Below are positions 1 through 9,651 of a stretch of 53,189 bases of DNA, in pieces (the stretch's first letter is position 1; each line of letters opens with the position of its first letter). A program made the position numbers and the translations under genes. The notes under the pieces were generated by a model. It did no database searches. It was not told the DNA's origin and saw only the letters and a list, made by a program, of their open reading frames with translations. Origin of the DNA: Acidimicrobiaceae bacterium (lineage in GTDB: Bacteria; Actinomycetota; Acidimicrobiia; Acidimicrobiales; Aldehydirespiratoraceae); assembly GCA_028819505.1 (NCBI GenBank), contig JAPPLH010000073.1:1-53189 (forward strand), read 5' to 3'.

Positions 1-13
1 CCTATGACATAGG
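1..13. promoter_or_regulatory. 13-bp perfect palindrome upstream of NYN gene
   Basis: The first 13 bases read CCTATG-A-CATAGG, a perfect inverted repeat about 20 nt before the GTG start of the NYN-domain gene. Its size and position would suit a small operator or part of a terminator, but the window edge hides the rest of the upstream region. Confidence 0.3.
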
Positions 14-34
14 TTCAAGTACCGTCGTCAGATC

Positions 35-679
35 GTGTCACAAGAGCGAGTCATCGCCTACATCGACGGGTACAACCTCTACTTCGGACTGCTCGACGCG
101 CGCCTTCAGACCTCCCGCTGGCTCGACCTGCACGGCGTCTGCACGGCGCTCCTCAAGCCCCGACAGCGACTCGACTTGGTCCGCTACTTCACCACCAGCG
201 TCCGCAACGACCCGGACGCAGCGAAACGCCAGGCAATCTTCATCGATGCTCTGCGAGCGAGGGGAGGCATCGAGATCGACTTCGGCTTGTTCCTGTCCAA
301 GCCTTTCACCTGCCGCAAGTGCAAGACGCAGTGGAGCAAGAACGAGGAGAAGCGAACCGACGTGAACATTGCGGTCCGGCTCCTCAACGACGCCCACGAC
401 GACCGCTTCGACATGGCAATGGTCATCTCTGGAGACAGCGACCTTGTGCCGATCGTCGAGTCGGTCCGGCAGCGCTTCCCCCGCAAGCGTGTGATCGTGG
501 CCTCTCCCCCGAAGCGCTGGTCGGCAGATCTCGCCCGGTCAGCGCATGCCGCGTTCCAGGTCTCGCGTGCAGCGATCCGGTCGAACCGCCTCCCAGACCC
601 AGTGATCACATCTGAAGGTGTTGCGCTACGAGCACCCACGGGGTGGCTACCGGTCCCGGGTGCTGTCCAGCAGTCGTAG
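35..679 (+). CDS. NYN-domain (PIN-like) ribonuclease family protein
   Basis: This 214-residue protein has the NYN (LabA/DUF88) layout: an N-terminal strand with an acidic-asparagine motif (AYIDGYNLYF, residues 8-17), a central TDVN segment, and an ISGDSDLVP motif near residue 131. These acidic residues form the predicted metal site of PIN-like RNases. Two CxxC-like cysteines near residues 93-96 (CRKC) could bind zinc but have no visible second pair. NYN proteins are generally regarded as RNA nucleases acting in RNA processing or decay; the substrate here is unknown. The start is GTG at 35; no strong Shine-Dalgarno is visible. No functional partner is evident beside it, the next gene being convergent. 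Confidence 0.75.
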   Translation: MSQERVIAYIDGYNLYFGLLDARLQTSRWLDLHGVCTALLKPRQRLDLVRYFTTSVRNDPDAAKRQAIFIDALRARGGIEIDFGLFLSKPFTCRKCKTQWSKNEEKRTDVNIAVRLLNDAHDDRFDMAMVISGDSDLVPIVESVRQRFPRKRVIVASPPKRWSADLARSAHAAFQVSRAAIRSNRLPDPVITSEGVALRAPTGWLPVPGAVQQS

Positions 680-814
680 TAGACCGTGTTCTGTCCCGCT
701 CCACAGTTGCCACAGGGCGGTAGACGGTGGTAGTGACGCCGATCAGCGGCTAGGCGCACGCTCTTGCAACTGGCGATGGCGGTGCAGCGCGCATTCCTGC
801 ACAGAGAAGATGCG

Positions 815-1660
815 CTACAGCGAATCGCCTTCGTGGAGGATGCCGTAGACGTCGGTGCGGCGGTCGGCGCGGGGCCGGATGAGCTCGCTCCGGGCCTGGG
901 CCCGGCGGGCCTCGGACAGGTCGACGTCGACGACTTCGAGCTGCTCGCGCACCGTCGACAGCGGCCCGCCCGCCATCCGGCCGTACGGGTCGGCCACCAC
1001 CGACGAGCCCAGCAGTTCGACGCCGTCGCCCGCGCCGACCTGGGAGGTGCAGGCGATGAACACCTGGCTCAGGTTGGCCTGCACCAGCGCGCCCTCGGCG
1101 TGGGCGATCAGCTCGCCCTCGTGGTACTGCCGCCGGTCGAAGCCGCGGACCCAGGCGGTGGGCACGCAGATGAGGTCCGCGCCCCGCAGGGCCAGCACCC
1201 GCACCACCTCCACGAAGCGCAGGTCGTAGCAGATGCACAGCCCGATGGTCCCGTAGTCGGTCTCGACCACGCTCAGGCCGGTGTCGCCGGGGGTGAAGCA
1301 GTGCTTCTCGACGTCGAACAGGTGCAGCTTCCGGTAGTGGGCGACCACGCCGTCGGGGCCGACCGCCACCGCGGTGTTGAAGATGTCGTCGCCCGAGCGC
1401 TCGCACAGCCCGCCGACCACGAGTCCGCCGTGACGGGCCGCCTCGGCCTGCCAGTCGCCGACCGTCGGGCCGTCCAGCGCCTCGGCCAGCGGCGCCAGCG
1501 CCTCGCGGTCGGTGGTGTACCACGGCACCGCCATCTCGGGCGCCACCACGATGTCGGCGCCCTGCTCGAACAGCGAGGCGACCGCGTCGACGCTGGCCTT
1601 GCGGTTGGCCTCTGCCGCTCCAGGGCGGCTGAGCGTCTGTGCCAGTCCGATGCGGGTCAT
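815..1660 (-). CDS. Carbon-nitrogen hydrolase (nitrilase superfamily)
   Basis: This 281-residue protein carries the full nitrilase-fold Glu-Lys-Cys triad: E42 in APEMA, K111 in HYRKLHLFD and C144 in CICYDLRF. Length and motifs match soluble aliphatic amidase or carbamoyl-hydrolase members that cleave nonpeptide C-N bonds of small amides or N-carbamoyl compounds in the cytoplasm. The CYDLRF and KLHLFD forms are closest to omega-amidase/Nit-like or N-carbamoylputrescine amidase-like members, but substrate cannot be assigned from sequence alone. The ATG at 1660 immediately starts the first beta strand (RIGLAQ), so it is the likely start. The gene is convergent with the NYN gene and lies just downstream of tRNA-Ala on the same strand. 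Confidence 0.85.
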   Translation of the reverse strand: MTRIGLAQTLSRPGAAEANRKASVDAVASLFEQGADIVVAPEMAVPWYTTDREALAPLAEALDGPTVGDWQAEAARHGGLVVGGLCERSGDDIFNTAVAVGPDGVVAHYRKLHLFDVEKHCFTPGDTGLSVVETDYGTIGLCICYDLRFVEVVRVLALRGADLICVPTAWVRGFDRRQYHEGELIAHAEGALVQANLSQVFIACTSQVGAGDGVELLGSSVVADPYGRMAGGPLSTVREQLEVVDVDLSEARRAQARSELIRPRADRRTDVYGILHEGDSL

Positions 1661-1711
1661 TCGCGTCCAGCCCCATGGTCGTGGCGGGGCGCTCCGAGCG
1701 CCCGCCGAGAG

Positions 1712-1786
1712 TGGAGCTGATCGGATTCGAACCGACGACCCCCTGCTTGCAAAGCAGGTGCTCTAACCAGCCTGAGCTACAGCCCC
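1712..1786 (-). tRNA. tRNA-Ala (anticodon UGC)
   Basis: The reverse strand folds as a 75-nt tRNA. The acceptor arms GGGGCTG and CAGCTCC pair with one G-U. The anticodon loop is TTTGCAA within CTGCT/AGCAG arms, giving anticodon TGC. The T-arm contains GGTTCGAATCC. The discriminator is A and CCA is not encoded. Confidence 0.96.
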
Positions 1787-1838
1787 GAGACGGGCGAGCG
1801 TAGCGGTGCGCAGTACGTGTCACATAAGCAGTTCGTAT

Positions 1839-1853
1839 TACATGAACTATGTA
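1839..1853. promoter_or_regulatory. Possible operator/promoter of the vapB-like gene
   Basis: An AT-rich patch in otherwise GC-rich DNA contains TACAT-GAACT-ATGTA, an inverted repeat 11 nt before the antitoxin ATG. Ribbon-helix-helix antitoxins usually repress their own promoter at such small palindromes, so this is a plausible autoregulatory site. The assignment rests on position and symmetry only. Confidence 0.35.
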
Positions 1854-1863
1854 TGGTGGGTCC

Positions 1864-2094
1864 ATGAAGGCAGTCACGATCACGATGCCCGAGGAGCTCG
1901 ACGCCGAGGCGGCGGCGGAGGCGAGGCGGCTGGGGATCTCCAAGTCGGAGCTGATCCGGCGGGGGCTGGCCGCCGTGCTGCCGGCCGGCAGGCCTGAGCC
2001 GGTCAAGAACATGTGGCTGGAGCGGGCGGGCTTCGGCAGCAAGGGGATCAGCGTCGAGCCCGGCGAGATCGACGAGCTCGTCTACGGCTCGTGA
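1864..2094 (+). CDS. Ribbon-helix-helix (CopG/VapB-like) antitoxin
   Basis: This 76-residue protein begins MKAVTITMPEELDAE and continues with a helix containing GISKSELIRRGL, the standard beta-helix-helix layout of RHH antitoxins that bind their operator as dimers and neutralise a PIN toxin with the C-terminal tail. The start at 1864 puts the RHH strand at the N terminus; an upstream in-frame ATG at 1849 would add five residues and overlap the putative operator. The stop overlaps a GTG that begins a PIN-toxin-like sequence, the usual VapBC coupling, but that toxin is cut off after about seven codons. It is therefore an orphan antitoxin. Confidence 0.75.
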   Translation: MKAVTITMPEELDAEAAAEARRLGISKSELIRRGLAAVLPAGRPEPVKNMWLERAGFGSKGISVEPGEIDELVYGS

Positions 2095-2111
2095 AGTTCG
2101 TCGACACCAGT
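2091..2111 (+). pseudogene. VapC (PIN toxin) remnant, first seven codons
   Basis: A GTG overlapping the antitoxin stop (GTGA) starts VKFVDTS, the classic N-terminal strand of PIN toxins with its catalytic Asp. The frame then continues into arginine-rich, unrelated sequence that is the antisense of the 3' end of the neighbouring dehydrogenase-like gene. The toxin body has been deleted. Confidence 0.55.
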
Positions 2112-2120
2112 CGCCGGCCG

Positions 2121-3152
2121 TCACGAGGCCAGCGGACGGCCGAAGGGCAGCCCGTCCTGCCAGGTCGACAGGAACGCCTCCGCGGCGTAGCAGGCGCCCA
2201 GGAACGGACCGTCGTCGGAGGTGAGAGCCTCCTCAATCAGCGCCGTGACCGTTCGGGGCACCTCGGCGCGGACCTCGTCGTCGCTGGAATCGGGGGCGCT
2301 CCAAGACGCGATGGTTGAGCCGGCCAGCGCCAGGAAGTCGGGGATCGCCGCGATCCCGCTCCTGCGGCACACGGCCAGCGCCTTGGACGTGAAGGCCAGA
2401 CGCCCGCAGGGCACCAACGCCCTGCACTCGAGCTGCTCGGCCACTCCGTGGTGCACCACGCCCATCCTCGATCCGGCGAACACCACGTCGGCGGGGATTC
2501 CCCACAGGGCACCGGCCGGGTCCAAGCCGTCGCCGTCGCCGGCCAGAGCGCTGAGGGCCTTGTCGCCGTGCGCCGACCAGGCCTCGGCCAGCGCCGCGGG
2601 ATCGAAGCCGCCGGCCGCGGTCAGCGACCCCTCCGCGGTGGCCAGGCCCACCACTCGCGCCCCTCTCCGGGTCACGGCGTCGGCCACCGCCGGGACGGCC
2701 GCCCCCGCGCCCTCGATGATGGCGGTGCGTCCGTCGAGGCCGACCGCGGCGTCGGCGGCCGCGGCCGCCGACAAGCCGTCGCACTGCGCCCCGAACGGGC
2801 CCAGGCGGTCGGCGTTGCGAGGATCGCCGCCGCGCAACGGCGCCAGGTCCCGCTCGCTCACACCCTTGGCCGCGTCGGGCAGGAAGGTGCGGTCGCCGAC
2901 CAGCGCCGCGGTCTCGGCCACGAACGCGGCCACCGCCTCGGCCCGCGCCGGCGCCTCGGCGCTGATGCCGGCGGAGGCGCCGCTGCAGCGCATCCGCAGC
3001 GCCGCGTAGGTGTAGGTCTGGGAGCGGGCCAGGTCCTTGGCGCCGCCCTGGAGGATCTTGCGGGCCCAGCGCACCGGACCGGAGGCGGCCTCGGCGCCGT
3101 CGAGGTCCAGCGCTACGAACGCGTCGACTTCGGCGAACTTGTGCAGCCTCAC
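2121..3152 (-). CDS. Glu/Leu/Phe/Val dehydrogenase-like protein
   Basis: This 343-residue protein resembles the amino-acid dehydrogenase family in outline. An N-terminal half contains a TYTYAALRMRCSGASAGIS stretch, placed like the glycine-rich LxxGGAKGG motif of glutamate dehydrogenases. A Rossmann segment TAIIEGAGAAVPAVADAV (about residues 145-162) is followed by a strand and acidic/Thr residues. The catalytic lysines of the family are not clearly conserved, so oxidative deamination is uncertain and the protein may have a changed or lost activity. The GTG start lies 9 nt after the P450 stop, so it is the last gene of a sulfatase-P450-dehydrogenase operon and may act in the same catabolic route. 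Confidence 0.55.
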   Translation of the reverse strand: MRLHKFAEVDAFVALDLDGAEAASGPVRWARKILQGGAKDLARSQTYTYAALRMRCSGASAGISAEAPARAEAVAAFVAETAALVGDRTFLPDAAKGVSERDLAPLRGGDPRNADRLGPFGAQCDGLSAAAAADAAVGLDGRTAIIEGAGAAVPAVADAVTRRGARVVGLATAEGSLTAAGGFDPAALAEAWSAHGDKALSALAGDGDGLDPAGALWGIPADVVFAGSRMGVVHHGVAEQLECRALVPCGRLAFTSKALAVCRRSGIAAIPDFLALAGSTIASWSAPDSSDDEVRAEVPRTVTALIEEALTSDDGPFLGACYAAEAFLSTWQDGLPFGRPLAS

Positions 3153-3161
3153 GCGCGCTCC

Positions 3162-4490
3162 TCAGTCGGCGCCGTCGAGGATCCGCACCGGCAGTTCGCG
3201 GGGGCCGCGTATCTGGCCGGTCGACCACCTCACGCCCTCGGGGTCGGCCAGCTCGAAGTCCGGGACGCGGGCCATCCACTCCTCCAGGGCCACGGTCAGC
3301 TCCATGCGGGCCAGGTTCGACCCCAGGCAGCGATGGATGCCGAGCCCGAAGGCGACATGGCGGTTGCGGCGCCGGTCGATCACGAAGGCGCCGGCGTCCT
3401 CGAAGGCCTCGGGGTCGCGGTTGGCGGCCGGGAACGGCAGCAGCACCCAGTCGTTGGCCTGCATCGAGCGGCCCGCGAACTCGGCGTCCTTGGCCACCAG
3501 CCGGGCCATGGTCACCGGCGCGTAGAAGCGCAGGAACTCCTCCACCGCGAACGGCCGCACCGCGGGGTCCTCCACCCAGCGCCTGCGGTCGGAGGGATGC
3601 TGGGCCAGATGCCATAGCGAGGCGCCGATGGACGACCAGGTGGTGTCCACCCCGGCGATGATCAGCAGGGCGCAGGTGCCCCGCACGTGCTCGTGCTCCA
3701 GGGGCCGGCCCGCGATCGTGGCGTGGGTCATGTGGCTGATCAGGTCGTCCTGGGGATCGGCGGCGCGCTGCGCGATGAGCTTGTCGAGGTAGAACTCGAT
3801 CGAGTCCTCGTACTCGACGGTGATCGCGGTGCCGGGCTGCTCCATGATCCGGTGGATGAACACCCGGAACCGGTCGCCGTCGGAGCGGGGCACGCCCAGC
3901 ATGTCGGCGATCACCCGCACCGGGATGTGCTGGGTGTAGCCCAGCGCGGCGTCCACTGTGTCGGTGCGGCCCGCCTCCACGTCGGCCAGCAGGTCGTCGA
4001 GCAGCTCGCGGCAGGTCTCGCGGGTGGACTCCCGCCTTGCCTCTATCGGCTTGGGGGCGAAGGCCGGCAGCAGGAACTCGCGGGCGATGCGATGGAACGG
4101 CGGGTCGCTGGTGATCGGGGGAGCGAACCCCACCGGGGGAGGGATTTCGGGACGTCCGTCATGCACCACCACGCCGTTGGAGCTGAACGTGTCGGTGTCC
4201 TTGGCGATGGCGCAGACGTCGGTGTGGCGCACCGGCAGCCACGTCCCGCCGTAGCGCTCGCTGCGGGCCACCGGGCACTCCCGGCGCAGCTCGTCCCAAA
4301 TCTCCGGGGCGCGGGCCGCGTAGCCGGGGTCGACATGGTCGAAGTCGGTGGCCCAGTCGGCCACCGGCGCCCGGGGCCTGGGACCGTCGCGGGCGTCGTC
4401 GCCGTCGCCGTCGGCGCTCCGGTCGGTGTCGGCGCTCCGGTCGGTCGAGGGATCGGTCGAGGGATCGGTCGAGGGGATCGTGTAGGTCAT
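3162..4490 (-). CDS. Cytochrome P450
   Basis: This 442-residue soluble bacterial P450 shows the I-helix oxygen-activation motif (AGVDTT), the K-helix ExxR (EEFLRF) and the heme loop AFGLGIHRCLG with Cys388 as the proximal ligand. No membrane anchor is present, so it needs a ferredoxin and reductase encoded elsewhere. The first ~50 residues are a low-complexity Thr/Asp/Ser segment built from short tandem DNA repeats and lie outside the P450 fold. Its ATG overlaps the sulfatase stop (ATGA), indicating translational coupling, and the dehydrogenase-like gene follows after 9 nt. Substrate is unknown; the neighbours suggest oxidation of a desulfated or amine-bearing compound, which is inference. 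Confidence 0.92.
   Translation of the reverse strand: MTYTIPSTDPSTDPSTDRSADTDRSADGDGDDARDGPRPRAPVADWATDFDHVDPGYAARAPEIWDELRRECPVARSERYGGTWLPVRHTDVCAIAKDTDTFSSNGVVVHDGRPEIPPPVGFAPPITSDPPFHRIAREFLLPAFAPKPIEARRESTRETCRELLDDLLADVEAGRTDTVDAALGYTQHIPVRVIADMLGVPRSDGDRFRVFIHRIMEQPGTAITVEYEDSIEFYLDKLIAQRAADPQDDLISHMTHATIAGRPLEHEHVRGTCALLIIAGVDTTWSSIGASLWHLAQHPSDRRRWVEDPAVRPFAVEEFLRFYAPVTMARLVAKDAEFAGRSMQANDWVLLPFPAANRDPEAFEDAGAFVIDRRRNRHVAFGLGIHRCLGSNLARMELTVALEEWMARVPDFELADPEGVRWSTGQIRGPRELPVRILDGAD
4410..4480 (-). repeat. Short tandem repeats encoding the P450 N-terminal tail
   Basis: Three 12-bp units (GGTCGAGGGATC type, about 4443-4478) follow two copies of an ~18-bp unit (GTCGGTGTCGGCGCTCCG). 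They encode PSTD and RSADTD repeats before the conserved P450 fold. Such a tract can change length by slippage without altering the catalytic domain. Confidence 0.7.
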
Positions 4491-5986
4491 GGCGTCAGCG
4501 TCAACTCCTCGGCCTCATAGTCCAGCAGACGGCGGAACAGCGCGCGCAACTCGTTGCGCCGGCCCCGGTCGTTGGCCAGGTTCACCAGTTCGTGGGGATC
4601 GTCGCCGGTCTCGTACCACTCGTGGTCGTGGTCGTCGAAGCCGGCGTCCGCATCGAAGACCTTGCCGTGCTCGTCGGCGGCACCGTCGCGGCGGACGCCC
4701 CCGCCGATCCCGTAGTAGCGGGCGTACTTGGTCTCGCCGTCGTAGAAGCCCCGCACCGCGTAGCGGGTGTTGCGGATCAGGTCGGACTGGGCCGAGTCCT
4801 GGGAGAACAGCACGAAGTCGCGCACCGAGGCCTCCGGGTCGGCCAGCACCGGCGACAGGTCCCGGCCCGACAGGGTGGGCGTGTCATCGACGCCCATGCC
4901 GCCCAGCGCCGCGATCGTCGCCGCCAGGTCGACGTGGGTGGCCAGCGCCCGGGTGCGGGCTCCGCCGGGCGCGCCGGGCGCCTTGACGATCAGCGGCACC
5001 CCCATCACCTCGTCGTACACGCAGGGCAGCTTGGCCCGCAGCCCGTGCGACCCGCAGGCGTCGCCGTGGTCGGAGGTGTAGGCGATCACGGTGTCGTCGT
5101 ACAGGCCGTGGGCGTCGAGGGCGTCCAGCAGGCGGGCCAGGCCGGCGTCGAGCTCGACGTGAAGCCAGGCGTAGTAGTCGAGGCCCCGCAGCCACATGTC
5201 GTGGTCGTCTGCCTCGATGCGGCCCACCACGTGCTCCCGGTTGCGGACGTGTCTCCAGGCCCGCTGCACCTCAGGCTTGGTGTGGAGGTCGTCGGCGAAG
5301 TTCTCCGGCAGCCGGTCGAACAGCCGCGGGTAGTCCTCGGGCGGCGGGGTCACCGGCAGATCGCCCAGGCGCATCCTCAGCACCGCGTTGAAGAACTCGG
5401 CGAACCTGGGATGGTCCGCCTGGTAGCTCAGGTGGTCGGCCGGGAACCACATGATGTCGTGGGGGTTGACCAGCGCGACGGTCAGGAACCACGGCTGCTC
5501 ACCGCCGCCGCCGTTCTCGCCGGCCCGATGGCTCAGCCAGTCGATGGCCTGGTCGACGATGATCGGGTCGAAGTAGCGGCCCGTGTAGGCGCTGCCCATG
5601 AAGTGGACGTCGTTGCCCTCCCAGTCGAGGTAGCCGTGGGCGGCCATGTCCGGGGTGGCGTCGTGGCCGAGGTGCCACTTGCCCAGATAGCTCGACCGGT
5701 AGCCACGGTCCGCCAGCAGGCCGCCGATGGTCGGGATGGCCGGGTCGAGCGCGGCGTGGGCGGGGAAGGCGACGTTGTCGACCACCCCGTGCTCGGCCAG
5801 GTAGCGGCCGGTGTAGAGGCTGGCCCTCGACGGCGAGCACGGCGAGGCGTGGGTGAAGTAGCGGTCGAAGCTGAGCCCGTCGGCTCGCAGCCGCTCGTGG
5901 GCGGGCAGGTCCACCACCCCGTCGAGCCAGTCGTTGCGCCGCTCCTCGTCGGAGACGACCAGCAGGATGTTGGGCCGATCAGCCAC
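4487..5986 (-). CDS. Type I sulfatase (arylsulfatase family)
   Basis: This 499-residue protein has the type I sulfatase signature: C50 in CSPSRASLYTG, whose Cys is converted to formylglycine by a sulfatase-modifying enzyme not present here. An N-terminal metal-binding strand (NILLVVSDE) and a later TSDHGD motif supply further metal ligands. The family hydrolyses sulfate esters, and some relatives act on phosphonates or choline sulfate. No signal peptide is visible, so it is probably cytoplasmic. The start is GTG at 5986. It heads a three-gene leftward operon with the P450 (4-nt overlap) and the dehydrogenase-like protein. A 51-bp palindrome lies just upstream. Confidence 0.9.
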   Translation of the reverse strand: MADRPNILLVVSDEERRNDWLDGVVDLPAHERLRADGLSFDRYFTHASPCSPSRASLYTGRYLAEHGVVDNVAFPAHAALDPAIPTIGGLLADRGYRSSYLGKWHLGHDATPDMAAHGYLDWEGNDVHFMGSAYTGRYFDPIIVDQAIDWLSHRAGENGGGGEQPWFLTVALVNPHDIMWFPADHLSYQADHPRFAEFFNAVLRMRLGDLPVTPPPEDYPRLFDRLPENFADDLHTKPEVQRAWRHVRNREHVVGRIEADDHDMWLRGLDYYAWLHVELDAGLARLLDALDAHGLYDDTVIAYTSDHGDACGSHGLRAKLPCVYDEVMGVPLIVKAPGAPGGARTRALATHVDLAATIAALGGMGVDDTPTLSGRDLSPVLADPEASVRDFVLFSQDSAQSDLIRNTRYAVRGFYDGETKYARYYGIGGGVRRDGAADEHGKVFDADAGFDDHDHEWYETGDDPHELVNLANDRGRRNELRALFRRLLDYEAEELTLTP

Positions 5987-6015
5987 AACCGGACGCTACC
6001 GGCATCCGTGCAAGA

Positions 6016-6066
6016 CGAACTTCAATGACTTGACCACCCATGAGGTGGTCAACCCATTGAAGTTCG
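6016..6066. repeat. 51-bp near-perfect palindrome (long hairpin)
   Basis: Outer arms CGAACTTCAATG and CATTGAAGTTCG (12 bp, perfect) enclose inner arms TTGACCACC and GGTGGTCAA (9 bp, perfect) around a CATGA loop, with only 2-nt internal bulges. It lies between the prfC stop and the sulfatase start, both leftward. There is no U-tract for a classical terminator. Two other intergenic palindromes in the window share the CGAACT...AGTTCG ends and an inner CC[AG]CC/GG[TC]GG stem. Confidence 0.85.
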
Positions 6067-6106
6067 CTGGGACCGGCGACAAGGGGGCCGAATCGACCGG
6101 CTGCCG

Positions 6107-7717
<1,611 letters not shown>

Positions 7718-7754
7718 GGCACCAGTGTGGCCCTCCGCAGCCGGGCTGCCTCCC

Positions 7755-8132
7755 TCAGACCCGGTGAATCCGCAGCCCCGGTCCGAGCTGCCGTATGTCC
7801 TCCGGGTCGCTGGTCACGACCGCCGCGTCGAGTCGGAGGGCGCACACCGCGACGTGAGCGTCGGTGATGTCGGATGTTCCGGTGTCGGCCAGCATCAGGC
7901 CGACCTTCTGAGCCTCGACAACGTTCATGGCGACTACGTCAACGTTGGGATCCTTAACGAGGGCGGCAAGCCGGGCTTGGCGCCTGGGATCACGCCAAGT
8001 CTGGGCGACGCATCCCGCGGGGATCGTGAGTGTCACCTTCTTGCGTCTCGCTCCAGCGACTAGCGTCGTTACCGCGCGATCAGCCCGCTCCCACGCGATG
8101 AGCGCGCCGGTGTCGAGCACGACGCCGCTCAA
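7755..8132 (-). CDS. PIN-domain toxin (VapC family)
   Basis: This 125-residue protein has the PIN-domain acidic residues D7 (VLDTGALIAWE), D88/D91 (SDITDAHVAV) and D109 (VTSDPEDI), which bind Mg2+ for RNA cleavage. VapC toxins are ribonucleases that typically cut tRNA or rRNA. Its ATG overlaps the antitoxin stop by four nucleotides, the standard coupled VapBC arrangement, and both lie directly upstream of prfC on the same strand. Unlike the orphan antitoxin near 1.9 kb, this pair looks complete. Confidence 0.85.
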   Translation of the reverse strand: MSGVVLDTGALIAWERADRAVTTLVAGARRKKVTLTIPAGCVAQTWRDPRRQARLAALVKDPNVDVVAMNVVEAQKVGLMLADTGTSDITDAHVAVCALRLDAAVVTSDPEDIRQLGPGLRIHRV

Positions 8133-8377
8133 GGGCCGCTGCCGTTCAGGATGCGCCAGGCCGCAGCCATCTCCTCGTCGGTCATCGGTCCGCCGGTGGC
8201 TTCGAGCATCTCGGCCAGCATTGAGTCGAAGTCGTCTTCAGCCGTGAGCTGGTTCGTCACGGCGTGTTCGATGTAGGCCGAGACACTCCGCAGCGGGCCG
8301 GCCTCAACCTCCGACCTGACTCGATCCAGCACATCGGGGTCGATGGTGATGGCGATCTTGGCCTTCGGTTGAGTCAT
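8129..8377 (-). CDS. VapB-type antitoxin (RHH-like)
   Basis: This ~82-residue protein (MTQPKAKIAITIDPDVLDRV...) has an N-terminal DNA-binding beta strand and two helices like ribbon-helix-helix antitoxins, and an acidic C-terminal tail (DDFDSMLAEML, MTDEEMAAAWR) expected to embrace the toxin. The ATG at 8377 sits behind an AGGAT-like ribosome-binding site; an ATG at 8386 would add three residues and overlap that site. The stop overlaps the VapC start. The upstream region 8400-8500 is unusually AT-rich and is the likely autoregulated promoter. Confidence 0.8.
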   Translation of the reverse strand: MTQPKAKIAITIDPDVLDRVRSEVEAGPLRSVSAYIEHAVTNQLTAEDDFDSMLAEMLEATGGPMTDEEMAAAWRILNGSGP

Positions 8378-8540
8378 ACCAATCATCCTACCCCAAGAGC
8401 AGTGGTAGTGATCACATCATTGCCAAGTGTCCGCTGATCGAGGCCGAACGGCGAGATCAGATAATCATGAGATAGCATAATATCGCACTGTAGCGGAAGC
8501 TGCGGCACGCCCCCCGGCGAAGTCCAAGCAGCACGATCAC

Positions 8541-8575
8541 CGGAGAACGCCCGGCCTCTAGGGGGTTGTTCTCCG
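8541..8575. terminator. Hairpin downstream of the prenyl synthase operon
   Basis: Arms CGGAGAAC and GTTCTCCG (8 bp, perfect) enclose a 19-nt loop containing GGCCTCTAGGGGG. It lies 24 nt past the prenyl synthase stop on the reverse strand and is placed to end the exporter-xseAB-prenyl synthase transcript. There is no clear U-tract. Confidence 0.5.
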
Positions 8576-8598
8576 ATCCGCTCGGCCTACGGCGAAGT

Positions 8599-9651
8599 TC
8601 ACGCTCGGCGGAGGGCTACGAAGCGGGCCGCGGTGGCCAGTGATTCCTTGGCGGCGGGCACGTCGGGCAGCGCCTCCAGCGCGCTGAGGGCCTCTTCCAT
8701 CAGTTCTGAGATCTCATTCTCGAGGCTCGCGAGGGCGCCGGTGTCGACGATCGCCTGCTGGACCTCGGCCACCGTCTCGTCGCTCATCTCGGAGCCGACC
8801 ACGTCCAGGAGCGCCAGCTGCGACGGGGCCGCGGCGGCTCTCGCCATGGCCATGAGCAGGGTGGGCTTGCCTTCCCGCAGGTCGTCGCCGACCGGCTTGC
8901 CGGTGGCGGCCGGGTCTCCGAACGCGCCCAGGATGTCGTCTCGCAGCTGGAATGCCAAGCCCACTGGAAGGCCGTGGCGGGCCAGGGGCTCGGCCAGGTC
9001 GGGGCGCCCGGCCAGCGCGGCGCCGAGCTGCAGCGGCCGCACCACCGTGTAGCGGGCCGTCTTGTGCTCGATGATCTTGCGGGCCTCGTCCGCGGTGGCG
9101 CTCCCCCGGGCACCCCCGACCACGTCGAGGTACTGGCCCATGTTGAGCTCGGTGCGCAGTTCGTCCCAGATGGCCCGGGTCTCGGGGGACACCCACCCCA
9201 GGGTGCGGTCGGCGAGCACCATGGCCATGTCTCCCGCCAGCACGGCAGCCGCCTCACCGAAGCGCCGGTCCTCGCCGCGCCACTCCCTGGAGCGATGGCG
9301 CTGCACGAACTTTCGCCACACCGTCGGCGCGCCCCGCCGGGTGTCGGAGCCGTCCATCACGTCGTCGTGGGCCAGCGCGAAGGCGTGGAGGATCTCCAGG
9401 GCGCAGCCGCCGTCGAGGGCACCGTCGCCGCTCGGGTCCCCGCCGCCCACCAGCCAGCCCCAGTGGCAGTAGGCGGGCCGTATGCGCTTCCCCCCGCCCA
9501 GGACCATGTCGGCGAGGTCGCCGAGCGGCTCGTCGAGGCTCGGGTCCAGTGCGGCCCACTCCTCGCGCTCGGCGGCCAGGATCTCGCCGAGGCGGATCTG
9601 GACCCTGGCCGCGATGGCTGCCAGCTCGGCGGGGGGTTCGGGAACGGTCAC
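8599..9651 (-). CDS. Polyprenyl diphosphate synthase (trans-prenyltransferase)
   Basis: This 350-residue protein is an isoprenyl diphosphate synthase that condenses isopentenyl diphosphate with allylic diphosphates. It shows GGGKRIRP, the first Asp-rich motif DDVMD (residues 96-100) and the second region QLRDDILGAFGD. A phenylalanine five residues before the first motif (FALAHDD) is the position known to limit chain length in type I GGPP synthases, so a C15-C20 product is likely, though this is inference. The ATG/GTG start overlaps the xseB stop by 4 nt. It is the last gene of a four-gene leftward operon; xseB next to a prenyl synthase also occurs in many other bacteria (xseB-ispA). Confidence 0.9.
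   Translation of the reverse strand: MTVPEPPAELAAIAARVQIRLGEILAAEREEWAALDPSLDEPLGDLADMVLGGGKRIRPAYCHWGWLVGGGDPSGDGALDGGCALEILHAFALAHDDVMDGSDTRRGAPTVWRKFVQRHRSREWRGEDRRFGEAAAVLAGDMAMVLADRTLGWVSPETRAIWDELRTELNMGQYLDVVGGARGSATADEARKIIEHKTARYTVVRPLQLGAALAGRPDLAEPLARHGLPVGLAFQLRDDILGAFGDPAATGKPVGDDLREGKPTLLMAMARAAAAPSQLALLDVVGSEMSDETVAEVQQAIVDTGALASLENEISELMEEALSALEALPDVPAAKESLATAARFVALRRA

Noticed and set aside
6016-6066. Simple rho-independent terminator for prfC
   Set aside because: There is no U-tract, the symmetry is unusually long, and related palindromes occur in non-terminator positions, so I list it as a repeat.
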